Part shown: positions 25,942 through 34,246 of the stretch, piece after piece
Numbering within the stretch: position 1 is the first letter of the stretch
How the letters are laid out: each line of letters begins with the position of its first letter
Origin: Burkholderiales bacterium
Lineage (GTDB): Bacteria; Pseudomonadota; Gammaproteobacteria; Burkholderiales; SG8-39
Length of the DNA stretch: 64,000 bases
Reading direction: 5' to 3'
Assembly: GCA_014860445.1 (NCBI GenBank)
Contig: JACZJT010000052.1
Coordinates: forward strand, 229,265 to 293,264
Translations under genes and position numbers: made by a program
The notes under the pieces: model-generated
Seen by the model: the letters and a program-made list of their open reading frames with translations, nothing else
Databases searched by the model: none
What the model was told of the DNA's origin: nothing

Positions 25942-26361
25942 TCAGGCAGCAGCGGTTGCCGTCGACGCCGCAGGCGCCGCTTCGGTCGCTTCGGATGCCT
26001 CGGCCGCCCGCGGTGCGTCGCCGTTCAGCACCGAGCGCGACTTCTCTTCCTTCATCATCGGCGACGGCGTGGTAACCGCGGCTTTCATCTGAACGGTGAG
26101 ATGACGCAGAACGGCGTCGTTGAACTTGAACGAGTGCTCGAGTTCATCCAGGGTTTCCTGGTCGCACTCGATGTTCATGAGCACGTAATGCGCCTTGTGC
26201 ATCTTGGCGATGGGGAAGGTCATCTGGCGCCGGCCCCAGTCTTCGAGGCGGTGGATCGCACCCTTGCGGGCGGCGATGGTGCTGCGGTAACGCTCGATCA
26301 TGGCGGGCACTTGCTCGCTCTGATCGGGATGGACGATGAATACGATCTCGTAATGTCGCAT
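25942..26361 (-). CDS. rpsF: 30S ribosomal protein S6
   Basis: S6 pairs with S18 on the 30S platform. The 139-residue protein begins [25 protein letters not shown] and has the [21 protein letters not shown] segment. The C-terminal 30 residues are alanine/threonine-rich and likely disordered, longer than the common form. AAGGAG precedes the ATG. First gene of the operon, with a roughly 100-nt leader behind a good promoter. Confidence 0.98.
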   Translation of the reverse strand: MRHYEIVFIVHPDQSEQVPAMIERYRSTIAARKGAIHRLEDWGRRQMTFPIAKMHKAHYVLMNIECDQETLDELEHSFKFNDAVLRHLTVQMKAAVTTPSPMMKEEKSRSVLNGDAPRAAEASEATEAAPAASTATAAA

Positions 26362-26468
26362 GCAGTCTCCTTATGGGTTAAGCCTCCCGTCATGCGCAAC
26401 GGTGAGACAAGGTGGGCCGAATGTTTGGCTGCTAAGCCAGCAATCCGGCAATCAACGGAAAGCGCGTG

Positions 26469-26498
26469 ATTATAAAGGAAAAGCAACCGTTAGAGCAA
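26469..26498 (-). promoter_or_regulatory. promoter of the rpsF-priB-rpsR-rplI operon
   Basis: On the minus strand, TTGCTC (26493-26498) and TATAAT (26469-26474) are separated by 18 bp. The start site would fall near 26462, giving a leader of about 100 nt that can fold (a GGCT-TAGC-AGCC element lies within it). This matches the position where S6:S18-binding leaders occur in other bacteria. Confidence 0.55.
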
Positions 26499-26505
26499 GT
26501 AAATC

Positions 26506-27249
26506 TCAGGTTTTTGGCATGCGCCGGCGGCGCGATTCGAACAGGACAACGCCGCTCGCGACCGATACATTGAGGCTTTCTACCTGTCCCAGCATGGGGA
26601 TTTTCACCAGCTGGTCGCAGGTCTCGCGCGTAAGCCGGCGCAGGCCCTCCCCCTCGGCGCCCAGCACCCAGGCGATGGCGGCAGGCAGCTGCGCCGCGTA
26701 CAGGTCTTGGCTCGCGTCGGAATCCGCGCCCACCACCCAGATATTGCGCTCCTTGAGTTCGCGCAGGGTACGCGCGAGATTGGTGACCGTGATGTAGGGC
26801 ACGCTATCGGCAGCGCCGCTCGCCACCTTGATCACCGCAGCCGAAAGTCCGACCGCCCGGTCCTTGGGTGCGATTACTGCATGGCAGCCGGCTGCGTCCG
26901 CCACGCGCAGGCAGGCGCCGAGATTGTGTGGATCCTGCACGCCGTCGAGCACGAGCAGTAAAGGCACCTCCTTGAGCCCGTCAAGCAGATCGTCCAGTGA
27001 GACCAGTCGGCGCAGCGCGTCCACTCTCGCCACGACGCCCTGGTGCCTGCCGGGCGGCGCCATGCCATCCAGGCGCCTAGTGTCCACCTGCAGCACGCGC
27101 AATTGCAGACTTTCCGCGAGTTTTACCAGATCGCGCATGCGCGGGTCGGCGCGCGCGCTGTCGCAATACAGCTCATGCACGCTTTTGGCGTCCTGGCGCA
27201 GGCGCCCCGTGATGGCGTGAAAGCCGTGAATGAAGCTGGTACTGCTCAA
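26506..27249 (-). CDS. rlmB: 23S rRNA (guanosine-2'-O)-methyltransferase RlmB
   Basis: RlmB methylates G2251 of 23S rRNA. This 247-residue SpoU-type SPOUT methyltransferase has an N-terminal substrate-binding domain (about 1-75) and the three SPOUT motifs: LVLDGVQDPHNLGACLRVAD (about 98-117), IAWVLGAEGEGLRRLTRETC and IPMLGQVESLNVSVASGVVLFE. It overlaps rnr by 4 bp, the usual rnr-rlmB pair. Confidence 0.96.
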   Translation of the reverse strand: MSSTSFIHGFHAITGRLRQDAKSVHELYCDSARADPRMRDLVKLAESLQLRVLQVDTRRLDGMAPPGRHQGVVARVDALRRLVSLDDLLDGLKEVPLLLVLDGVQDPHNLGACLRVADAAGCHAVIAPKDRAVGLSAAVIKVASGAADSVPYITVTNLARTLRELKERNIWVVGADSDASQDLYAAQLPAAIAWVLGAEGEGLRRLTRETCDQLVKIPMLGQVESLNVSVASGVVLFESRRRRMPKT

Positions 27250-29531
27250 GACCTGGGCCTTTTTGATTTTTTCTGCGGTTCGTCCTCCGCAAGCCGAAAA
27301 TCGATCTTGCTCGAATCCAGATCGACGCGCACCAGCTTCACCCGGACGCGGTCTGCGAGCCGAAAGCGCCTTGCAGTCCGCTCTCCCAGCAACTGGTGCC
27401 GGGCTGCGTCGAAATGGTAGTAGTCCTCGCCCAGTTCAGAGATGTGCACCAGGCCTTCGACATAGACATCGTCCAGGGCGACAAAAATACCGAATCCGGT
27501 GACTGCACTGATCGAGCCCGTAAATTCCTCGCCGATGCGGTCCTGCATGTAATAGCACTTGAGCCAGGACTCGACATCGCGCGTCGCCTCGTCGGCGCGG
27601 CGCTCGGTCATGGAACAATGTGCGCCCAATTCCTCCCAATTACCCGGGCTGTAGCTTTTCCCCGCGATCGCCGCGCTGATTGCGCGATGCACCACCAGGT
27701 CGGGATAGCGGCGTATGGGCGAAGTGAAGTGGGTGTAGGCCTCGTAGGCCAGGCCGAAATGCCCGAGGTTCTCCGGGCTGTACTGCGCCTGTTTCAACGA
27801 GCGCAGCAGCACGGTTTGCAGCAACTGGATATCCGGGCGGCCTTTGATCCTGGCAAGCAATTTGGCATAGTCTTTCGCGTGCGGCGTTTCGCCGCCGGTG
27901 AGATCGAGACCGAACTGCTTGAGGAAGATCCGCAGCGCCTCCAGCTTTTCCGGTGTCGGCCCCTGGTGTACGCGGTACAGCGCCGAATGCTTGCGACTCT
28001 TCAGGAAATCCGAGGCGCACACGTTGGCCGCGAGCATGCATTCCTCGATCAGGCGGTGGGCGTCGTTGCGCTGCGTCTGCACGATGTTCTCGATCTTGCC
28101 CTGTTCGTCGAACAGCATCTGCGTTTCGATGGTCTCGAAGTCGATGGCGCCGCGCTTCTCGCGCGCCTTGGCCAGGACGTGGTACAGCGCATACAGGTCC
28201 TGCAGATGCGGCAGCAGCTGCGCCGGCACCGGTTCGCCCTTGACCGGCTGCAAGCCGAGTGCGGCGGCCACCCGGTTATAGGTGAGGCGCGCCTGCGATC
28301 GCATGACCGCCGCAAAAAACCGGTACGGTCCGATCTCGCCCTGCGCATCCACGCTCATTTCGCACACCATGCACAGGCGGTCCACGTTCGGATTGAGTGA
28401 ACACAGGCCGTTGGAGAGTTTCTCCGGCAGCATCGGGATGACGCGTCTCGGGAAGTACACCGAGTTGCCGCGTTCGCGCGAAGCGCCGTCGAGCGCATCG
28501 CCCGGACGCACGTAGTGGCTCACGTCCGCTATCGCCACCCACAGGCGAAACCCCCTGCCCTCGCGCTTGCAGTAAACCGCATCGTCGAAGTCCCGGGCGG
28601 TCTCCCCGTCTATGGTCACCAGCGGCAGCTCACGCAGGTCTTCGCGCCCCTTGGCGTCGTTCGGGCGCACCTCATCGGGCAACTTTTCCGCGAAACGCAT
28701 CACCGCGGATGAAAACTCATGGGGTAATTCGTGCTTGCGCAGCGCGATCTCGATTTCCATGCCCGGGTCGGCGTAATTCCCCAGCACTTCGACGATGCGA
28801 CCCGCGGGCTGCGCGTTCTTGTCCGGCTGGGCCACGATCTCCACCGTCACCACCTGACCGGGCTTCGCACCCATGTCCGCTCCGGGCGGAATCAGAATGT
28901 CCTGGCTGATGCGCCGGTTCTCCGCGGCGACGAATGCGACGCCGTGCGGTTTGTGCAATCGCCCGACCAGCCTGGTATTGGCGCGCGAAATGATTTCCAC
29001 GATCGCGCCTTCCGGGCGACCGCGCCGGTCGGTGCCGCTCGTACGCGCCATGACGCGATCGCCATGCAATACCTTGCGCATTTCCTTTTCGCTGAGGAAC
29101 ATGTCCGGGCCAGCTTCGTCCGGCACGAGAAAGCCGTAGCCGTCCGGGTGTCCCTCGACGCGTCCCGCGACCAGGTCGAGTTTTCCCGCCACGAGGATGG
29201 CATCGCGCCGGTTGCGCATGATCTGGCCTTCGCGCTCCATCGCGCGCAGGCGCCGGCGAAAACTGTCGGCCTCTGCCGGTTCGATATGCAGCAGATCGCA
29301 CAGGCTCTCCTCCAGCACGGGAATACCTTCCCTGGCCAGGGTTTCCAATATCAGTTCACGGCTCGGTAGCGGATTGTCGTAGCGTTCCGCTTCGCGCGCA
29401 TAATGCGGATCACGCCCTCGGCGTGAATCTGAATTGCGTTCAGTCGTGGTCGCGACAGGTGCGGGACGCGCGGCGGGAGCGCGCTGCGAACGTGAATTGG
29501 AATTGGGTCTTGGGGGCTTCTTCATTGACAA
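27246..29531 (-). CDS. rnr: ribonuclease R
   Basis: RNase R is a 3'-5' exoribonuclease that degrades structured RNA and takes part in trans-translation. The 761-residue protein has cold-shock domains (about 85-260), the RNB catalytic domain (about 290-615) with the aspartate cluster TIDGETARDFDDAVYC, and a C-terminal S1 domain (about 660-745). The N-terminus is a basic, arginine/proline-rich tail; the C-terminal tail is short. It is transcribed with rlmB and faces away from tRNA-Leu. Confidence 0.97.
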   Translation of the reverse strand: MSMKKPPRPNSNSRSQRAPAARPAPVATTTERNSDSRRGRDPHYAREAERYDNPLPSRELILETLAREGIPVLEESLCDLLHIEPAEADSFRRRLRAMEREGQIMRNRRDAILVAGKLDLVAGRVEGHPDGYGFLVPDEAGPDMFLSEKEMRKVLHGDRVMARTSGTDRRGRPEGAIVEIISRANTRLVGRLHKPHGVAFVAAENRRISQDILIPPGADMGAKPGQVVTVEIVAQPDKNAQPAGRIVEVLGNYADPGMEIEIALRKHELPHEFSSAVMRFAEKLPDEVRPNDAKGREDLRELPLVTIDGETARDFDDAVYCKREGRGFRLWVAIADVSHYVRPGDALDGASRERGNSVYFPRRVIPMLPEKLSNGLCSLNPNVDRLCMVCEMSVDAQGEIGPYRFFAAVMRSQARLTYNRVAAALGLQPVKGEPVPAQLLPHLQDLYALYHVLAKAREKRGAIDFETIETQMLFDEQGKIENIVQTQRNDAHRLIEECMLAANVCASDFLKSRKHSALYRVHQGPTPEKLEALRIFLKQFGLDLTGGETPHAKDYAKLLARIKGRPDIQLLQTVLLRSLKQAQYSPENLGHFGLAYEAYTHFTSPIRRYPDLVVHRAISAAIAGKSYSPGNWEELGAHCSMTERRADEATRDVESWLKCYYMQDRIGEEFTGSISAVTGFGIFVALDDVYVEGLVHISELGEDYYHFDAARHQLLGERTARRFRLADRVRVKLVRVDLDSSKIDFRLAEDEPQKKSKRPRS

Positions 29532-29564
29532 AATTCGTGATTCCTATAGAATTCCGCACCTTGT

Positions 29565-29651
29565 GCCCAGGTGGCGGAATTGGTAGACGCACATGGTTCA
29601 GGTCCATGCGGTGGAGACACTGTGGGGGTTCGAGTCCCTTCCTGGGCACCA
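29565..29651 (+). tRNA. tRNA-Leu (CAG anticodon)
   Basis: The 87-nt sequence has a perfect 7-bp acceptor stem GCCCAGG/CCTGGGC, a D-arm with GGTAGACGC, an anticodon loop TTCAGGT (anticodon CAG), a long variable arm typical of class II tRNAs, a GGTTCGAGTCC T-arm, and an encoded 3' CCA. It reads CUG codons, the main leucine codon in this genome. Confidence 0.97.
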
Positions 29652-29692
29652 AAGGCACTGAGGTAGTATTTTACCTTAACTCTCAGTCCTTT
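29651..29692 (+). terminator. stem-loop directly downstream of tRNA-Leu
   Basis: AAAGG-C-ACTGAG (29651-29662) pairs with CTCAGT-CCTTT (29682-29692): 11 bp with one bulged C and a 19-nt loop. The T-run is short (TTT), so it may be a terminator or a processing hairpin of the tRNA transcript. Confidence 0.5.
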
Positions 29693-30002
29693 ACACCTCA
29701 GACTCGCGAAGCTGTCGATTCATCCACAAGCTCAAGCATCGCGCGCGTAAGCTCTGCTGCCCGCACACCCGTCGCGTTTGCGTCACCGCATTTTCTGACG
29801 GCATCGGCACATTCTCGTAACGCGTCACATACGCTTTGGCCTGCGCTGCGCGCTGCGATCGCAGCATTCGTCCTGACGGGATAACGCGCTTACCTGCCGC
29901 GCCGATTCTGGAATAGCCGCGAGGCGTGTCACAGATGGAATGCAACCGGGGCGGACGATAGTGAAATTCGCACCGCCGCCCGGGAGCATCGGCGTGCCCG
30001 TA
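29693..30002. other. 310-bp region without a convincing gene
   Basis: On the minus strand a frame of about 60 codons (roughly 29886 down to a TGA near 29693) reads like protein (alanine-rich, with TRAMLELVDES near the end) but has no ATG and begins just after a stop. It may be a gene remnant. Nothing else was recognised. The position next to a tRNA would suit an old integration scar, but no repeat of the tRNA 3' end was seen nearby. Confidence 0.3.
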
Positions 30003-30233
30003 TCATCGCTCGATCCTGCTGTACTCGCCTTCGATGGTCAGCGCTCCGCGCGCCGCGTGTTTGTGTTTCCACAGACGCCTTATCCAGGAAGGCAGCAGCG
30101 CCAAACCGGCGATGATAGTCAATGCCATCGCCAGCGCCAGTCCAACCCACAGGAAAACAGCGCCGGCGAGCAGCGCGAATACCGTCAGCCATATGCCCGA
30201 CCACGAGCGCAAACGGATGTTGAATTGTTTCAT
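30003..30233 (-). CDS. small membrane protein, hypothetical
   Basis: A 76-residue protein beginning MKQFNIRLRSWSG with two hydrophobic segments (about 13-32 and 33-45, LTVFALLAGAVFLWVGLALAMALTI region split for length) followed by a basic, cytoplasmic-looking tail with WKHKHAARG. The ATG at 30233 was preferred over a TTG 14 codons upstream because GGGTGG lies at a usable distance. No family was recognised. It stands alone between tRNA-Leu and the TerB gene. Confidence 0.55.
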   Translation of the reverse strand: MKQFNIRLRSWSGIWLTVFALLAGAVFLWVGLALAMALTIIAGLALLPSWIRRLWKHKHAARGALTIEGEYSRIER

Positions 30234-30395
30234 CGGTTCTATTCCACCCTTACCCAACAATGCGTAGTTTCTCAAATCTTTCTTAAGTCGATCTTAAGGC
30301 TGCATCCTGCGCGCGCCGGTGCGGCTTTCCGGTGAACTGTCCGGCCGCACCGCAGTCCAAATAGCGTTTCCCCGAACCCAGGATTTGCGCCAGGA

Positions 30396-30863
30396 ATGCT
30401 CAATGCGCTGATAACGAAGTTCCGCGATTTCGTCGATGAGATCGCGCCCAGCCCCGAACTCGTCGCACAGCGTGAGGCTTCCGCCCTGCAACGCGCCTGT
30501 TGCAGCCTGTTGATGGAGGTCGCGCGGCTCAATTCCGCCGACGCAGAGCGCAAGCGCGAGGTCGTGTCGTTGGCGCTGCGGCAGCTGTTCTCGGTTCGCG
30601 ATGAAGACCTCGATACCATGATCGAAATGGCCGGCCGGCGGGAAAACCGTCTGACCTCCTACTTCAAGCCCGTGGCGCTGATCAACAAGTGCTGCACATT
30701 CAGCCAGAAATTGCAGTTCATGGAAACGCTGTGGCGCGTCGCAATGGCCGACGGCAGCATCGACATGTATGAAGATCAATTGGTGCGCAAACTTGCCGAC
30801 CTGCTGGCCATTCCGCACGCCGACTTCATATTGTCCAAGCACCGGGTGCAAAACGGCGGATAG
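30396..30863 (+). CDS. TerB-family tellurite-resistance-like protein
   Basis: A 155-residue all-helical TerB-like protein. The two metal-binding acidic repeats are visible as LLMEVARLNSADAERKREVV (about 38-57) and WRVAMADGSIDMYEDQLVRKLADLL (about 112-136, read in two parts: WRVAMADGSIDMYE and DQLVRKLADLL). Bacterial stand-alone TerB proteins of this size are common and mostly uncharacterised; tellurite resistance should not be assumed. It is a single gene, convergent with livF. Confidence 0.82.
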   Translation: MLNALITKFRDFVDEIAPSPELVAQREASALQRACCSLLMEVARLNSADAERKREVVSLALRQLFSVRDEDLDTMIEMAGRRENRLTSYFKPVALINKCCTFSQKLQFMETLWRVAMADGSIDMYEDQLVRKLADLLAIPHADFILSKHRVQNGG

Positions 30864-30898
30864 GCGCATAGATGGATTTGCCGCGAGCGGCGCGTCGC

Positions 30899-31546
30899 TT
30901 ATTTCGACGAAACGATGACGCCGCGGTCGATGACGATGATCTGGTCGACCATGCGCTCCGAATGCTGCAGGTCCGACTCGGAAACGATGACGGACATGCC
31001 CTCGCGCTTGAGTTCCGCGACGACCTCGACCAGCCGTTGCGCGAGCGCCGGCGCAACGCCTTCGAAAGGCTCGTCCAGCAGCAGCAATTTCGTCCCGCAC
31101 ATGAGCGCTCGGCCCAAAGCGGCAAGCTTCTGCTGGCCGCCTGAAAGTTGCAGGCCCTTGCGCGGTGCAAATTCCCGCAGTTCCGGAATCAGCTTGTAGA
31201 CTTTTTCCAGCCGCTCCTCTGCATCCGGGAGATGCGCGGCCCAGGCCGGCACCAGGACATTCTCTTCCACCGTCAGATCCGGGATGAGGCGGCGGTCTTC
31301 CGGCATGTAGCCGATGCCCAGCCGGGTGCGCGCGTGTGTCTTTGATGCAACCAGGTCGGTGTCATTGAACTCGATCGAGCCGCTCGCCACCTTGAGCAGC
31401 CCCATGATGCTTTTCATCAGCGTCGTCTTGCCGGCACCGTTGCGTCCGATCAGGCCGGCCATGGTTCCGGTGGGCAGTTCCAGCGAAACTTCGCGCAGGA
31501 TCTGCACCGACTGTATCGAAACATTGAGCTTGGCGACGCTAAGCAT
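30899..31546 (-). CDS. livF: branched-chain amino acid type ABC transporter ATP-binding protein (LivF)
   Basis: One of the two ATPases of a HAAT-family importer. The 215-residue protein has Walker A GRNGAGKT (about 35-42), the signature LSGGQQKLAALGRAL and Walker B LLLLDEPFEG. The start is the ATG at 31546 (MLSVAKLNV); a longer frame reaches further upstream into livG but adds nonconserved sequence. It overlaps livG by 8 bp and ends the five-gene operon. Confidence 0.94.
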   Translation of the reverse strand: MLSVAKLNVSIQSVQILREVSLELPTGTMAGLIGRNGAGKTTLMKSIMGLLKVASGSIEFNDTDLVASKTHARTRLGIGYMPEDRRLIPDLTVEENVLVPAWAAHLPDAEERLEKVYKLIPELREFAPRKGLQLSGGQQKLAALGRALMCGTKLLLLDEPFEGVAPALAQRLVEVVAELKREGMSVIVSESDLQHSERMVDQIIVIDRGVIVSSK

Positions 31547-32348
31547 TGGCCGCGCCCTTCTGTTCGTCCATCCGGTGCAACTCACCGCCGACCACGTAGC
31601 GCTTCACCTCCGGGTCGGTAAGCGCGATCTCCGGAGCGGCATCGGCAATAATGCGACCGTCATAGAAGGCAAGCACGCGCTCGGCAAAGCGGCTCACCAC
31701 TTCCATGTCGTGCTCGACGAACAGCACGGTGGCGCCCTCGGCTTTCACCGCCGCCATCACCATCTCCATCATGCCGAATTTCTCCTCGGCGGAGACGCCG
31801 CTGGTCGGTTCGTCCAGCAGCAGGATCGATGGCTTGGCCGCCATGGTGAGCGCGATATCGAGCAGTTTGCGCACGCCACCCGGCAGGACCTGGGCGTTCT
31901 TGTCGCGGTAATCGCCAAGGCCGAAGCGCTCAAGTATGCGCTCGGCCACCTCCTCCGCCGGCGCGTCGTATCCGGGGACGTTGGGCCGGCCGCGCGAAAA
32001 AAATCCGCCCAGCCCGGCGTTGCGCAACACCACCCCCAGACTCACCATCATGTTCTCGAATACGCTCAGCGATGCGTAGAGTTGCGGTATCTGGAACGAG
32101 CGGCAGATGCCCACGCGCGTGATCTCGCGCGGTGCGAGCGCAGTGATGTCGCGCCCGCGAAAATGGATGCTGCCGGTATCGGGTTTGATATAACCCGTGA
32201 TCATGTTGATGAACGTGGTCTTGCCGGCGCCGTTGGTGCCGATCAACCCGACCACCGAGTCCTGTTCGATCGCCGCACTGACGCCGTTCGCCGCCGTCAC
32301 GGCGCCGAAGCGCTTGTTCAGATCCCGGGCGTCGAGTACGACTGCCAT
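31539..32348 (-). CDS. livG: branched-chain amino acid type ABC transporter ATP-binding protein (LivG)
   Basis: The second ATPase of the importer, 269 residues from the ATG at 32348 (MAVVLDARDLNKRFG). Walker A is GTNGAGKT (about 37-44), Walker B LLLDEPTSGV and the switch His VEHDMEVV. The ABC signature is unusual: LPGGVRKLLDIAL in place of LSGGQ or LSYGQ. It begins one base after the livM stop. Confidence 0.93.
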   Translation of the reverse strand: MAVVLDARDLNKRFGAVTAANGVSAAIEQDSVVGLIGTNGAGKTTFINMITGYIKPDTGSIHFRGRDITALAPREITRVGICRSFQIPQLYASLSVFENMMVSLGVVLRNAGLGGFFSRGRPNVPGYDAPAEEVAERILERFGLGDYRDKNAQVLPGGVRKLLDIALTMAAKPSILLLDEPTSGVSAEEKFGMMEMVMAAVKAEGATVLFVEHDMEVVSRFAERVLAFYDGRIIADAAPEIALTDPEVKRYVVGGELHRMDEQKGAANA

Positions 32349-32349
32349 G

Positions 32350-33297
32350 TCACGCGGCCTTGCGCCGGCTGAACAAAGACCACAGTCCCTCCGGCAGAAA
32401 CACAATCACCAGCAGCAGCGAGATGCCCAGGGTCATCTGCCAGGTGTTGGGCGAGATGTCGAACGCGACCGTGCGTATGGTCTCGAAAAGAATCGCCCCG
32501 AGGAACGGCGCAGCCACACTGCGGGTGCCGGCAAGAATGGTGATGAATATGAATTCGCCCGATGTCGTCCAGTACGCCATGTCCGGATCGATATGCCCGA
32601 CTGCTGTGGCCGCCAGCGCACCGCCTATGCCCGACAGAGCGGCGGCAATCACGTACTTGACGTGAATCGCCTTGCGCGCCGAAGCGCCCATGTACTCGAC
32701 GCGGATCTCGTTGTCCTTGATCGCCGGCGACAATTGGCCCAATGGCGTTTTCAGGTAGCGTTGCACCAGCGCGGCGGCAAGCGCCGCAACACTGCAGCCG
32801 GTCACAAGCACGACATAGCGCACCCATTCCTGCACCGGGCGAATGCCGAAGATGGTGGAAGGCAGAATGTTGATGCCGTCGGTCGAGCCCAGCGATTCGC
32901 TTTTCGCGAGCAGCCCATACAGGATCATCGACAGCGCCATGCTCAGCAGGCCGTAGAAAATGCCGCGGTAACGCGCCAGCAGAAAGCCAAGAATGAGGGC
33001 GACGAAGGCGGCGGCCGATGCGCCGCAGATCATCTGCAGCAGCATGTCGCTGATATCGAAGAAGCGGCCGAGACTGCCCGCGGTATACCCGCCGATGCAG
33101 TAGTAGAGCGCCTGCCCGAACGAAACCAGTCCGGCGCGCAGCTGCAGCATCAGGCCCAGCGACACCATGCCTTTGGCGATTGCGATGGTGAGCAGGAACA
33201 GCGCCCATTTCGGCAGCAGCGGGCCGAGTACGATCACCGCAAGCAGAACTGCGCCGAGCATCGGCAGCGTGCGGTCGCGAGGCGTGATATTGCTCAT
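32350..33297 (-). CDS. livM: branched-chain amino acid type ABC transporter permease (LivM)
   Basis: A 315-residue inner-membrane permease with about nine to ten helices and the LivM cytoplasmic loop motif around NEIRVEYMGASARKAIHVKYVI, with LSGIGGALAA following (both in residues 200-230). It forms the translocation pore with LivH, whose stop it overlaps by 4 bp. Confidence 0.92.
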   Translation of the reverse strand: MSNITPRDRTLPMLGAVLLAVIVLGPLLPKWALFLLTIAIAKGMVSLGLMLQLRAGLVSFGQALYYCIGGYTAGSLGRFFDISDMLLQMICGASAAAFVALILGFLLARYRGIFYGLLSMALSMILYGLLAKSESLGSTDGINILPSTIFGIRPVQEWVRYVVLVTGCSVAALAAALVQRYLKTPLGQLSPAIKDNEIRVEYMGASARKAIHVKYVIAAALSGIGGALAATAVGHIDPDMAYWTTSGEFIFITILAGTRSVAAPFLGAILFETIRTVAFDISPNTWQMTLGISLLLVIVFLPEGLWSLFSRRKAA

Positions 33298-34190
33298 ATC
33301 TTCCTCGGCTCGGCGAGACTGAACAGGCCGCGTGGCCGGAACGCCAGCACCATGGCCATAACGAAGTAGATCACGAATAACTCCAGCGCCGGCACGTAAT
33401 GGATCGTAGCGGAGCGCACCAGCCCGACGATCACCGCGCCCAGCGCGGCGCCCGGCAGACTGCCCAGACCGCCGATCACGACCACGGCAAAGGACAGCAC
33501 GATGATCTCCACGCCCAGGCCCGGGACAACCGAAACCGTGGGCGCAGTAAAGGCGCCGCCGATGGCGGCCAGCATCGAACCGAAGGTGAAGGTCACCAGA
33601 TAGAAGCGATCGACATTGATCCCCATCGCTCGACTCACCTCCGGATCGTGGATGACAGTGCGCAGCAGCTTGCCGATACGCGTACCCTGCAGCAGCAGCG
33701 TCAGACCGCTACCGGAGACGATCGCGATCCCGACCAGGATCAGGTTATAGGTGGGATAGGTCATCTCGCCGACATCGAAGCTGCCGAGCAGCCCATAGGG
33801 CTCGGAAACGAAATACGGATCGACGCCCCAGATCAGTTTGATCACGTCCTCGAGGATCAGAAACAGCGAATAGGTGATAAGCAGGATCACCACCTCTTCC
33901 TTGGCATACATGAAGCGCAGAATGCCGCGCTCGATCAAGGGCGCAAATACCAGTGTGATGATGATCGCGGCGGCCAGCAGTACCGCATAGGACAGCATCG
34001 GCGGATAACCGTGCGCGATCCAGGCACCGGTGAACGAAGCCCCCGCGTACGCGCCGAGCGCGTAAAAGCTGCCGTGCGTGAGGTTTACGATCTTCATCAC
34101 GCCGTAGATCAGCGTCAGGCCCACGGCGGCCACGAACAGCCAGGCCGAGTAGAAGATGCCGTCTACTAGGACGGTAACGAATTCTGCCAT
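33294..34190 (-). CDS. livH: branched-chain amino acid type ABC transporter permease (LivH)
   Basis: A 298-residue permease with about eight helices. It has the LivH signatures LTLIYGVMKIVNLTHGSFYA (about 25-44) and the loop RTVIHDPEVSRAMGINVDRFY followed by GSMLAAIGGAF. It pairs with LivM. A stem-loop and 56 bp separate it from the binding-protein gene, a layout that lets the binding protein be made in excess. Confidence 0.93.
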   Translation of the reverse strand: MAEFVTVLVDGIFYSAWLFVAAVGLTLIYGVMKIVNLTHGSFYALGAYAGASFTGAWIAHGYPPMLSYAVLLAAAIIITLVFAPLIERGILRFMYAKEEVVILLITYSLFLILEDVIKLIWGVDPYFVSEPYGLLGSFDVGEMTYPTYNLILVGIAIVSGSGLTLLLQGTRIGKLLRTVIHDPEVSRAMGINVDRFYLVTFTFGSMLAAIGGAFTAPTVSVVPGLGVEIIVLSFAVVVIGGLGSLPGAALGAVIVGLVRSATIHYVPALELFVIYFVMAMVLAFRPRGLFSLAEPRKI

Positions 34191-34209
34191 TGAGAAATTC
34201 TGAAGGAAG

Positions 34210-34234
34210 ACGGCTGCCCGCCAGGGGCAGCCGT
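34210..34234 (-). promoter_or_regulatory. intercistronic stem-loop between the binding protein and permease genes
   Basis: ACGGCTGCCC and GGGCAGCCGT form a perfect 10-bp stem with a 5-nt loop, just after the binding-protein stop codon. On the transcribed strand it is followed by a pyrimidine-rich CTTCCTTC. It likely protects the upstream mRNA 3' end or partially terminates transcription. Confidence 0.7.
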
Positions 34235-34246
34235 TTCCGATTCGGT

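Noticed and set aside
29565..30002. Integrated element at tRNA-Leu
   Set aside because: No integrase and no second copy of the tRNA 3' end were seen within the neighbouring sequence.
30396..30863. Tellurite resistance operon
   Set aside because: A lone TerB-type gene without terACDE partners is not evidence for tellurite resistance.
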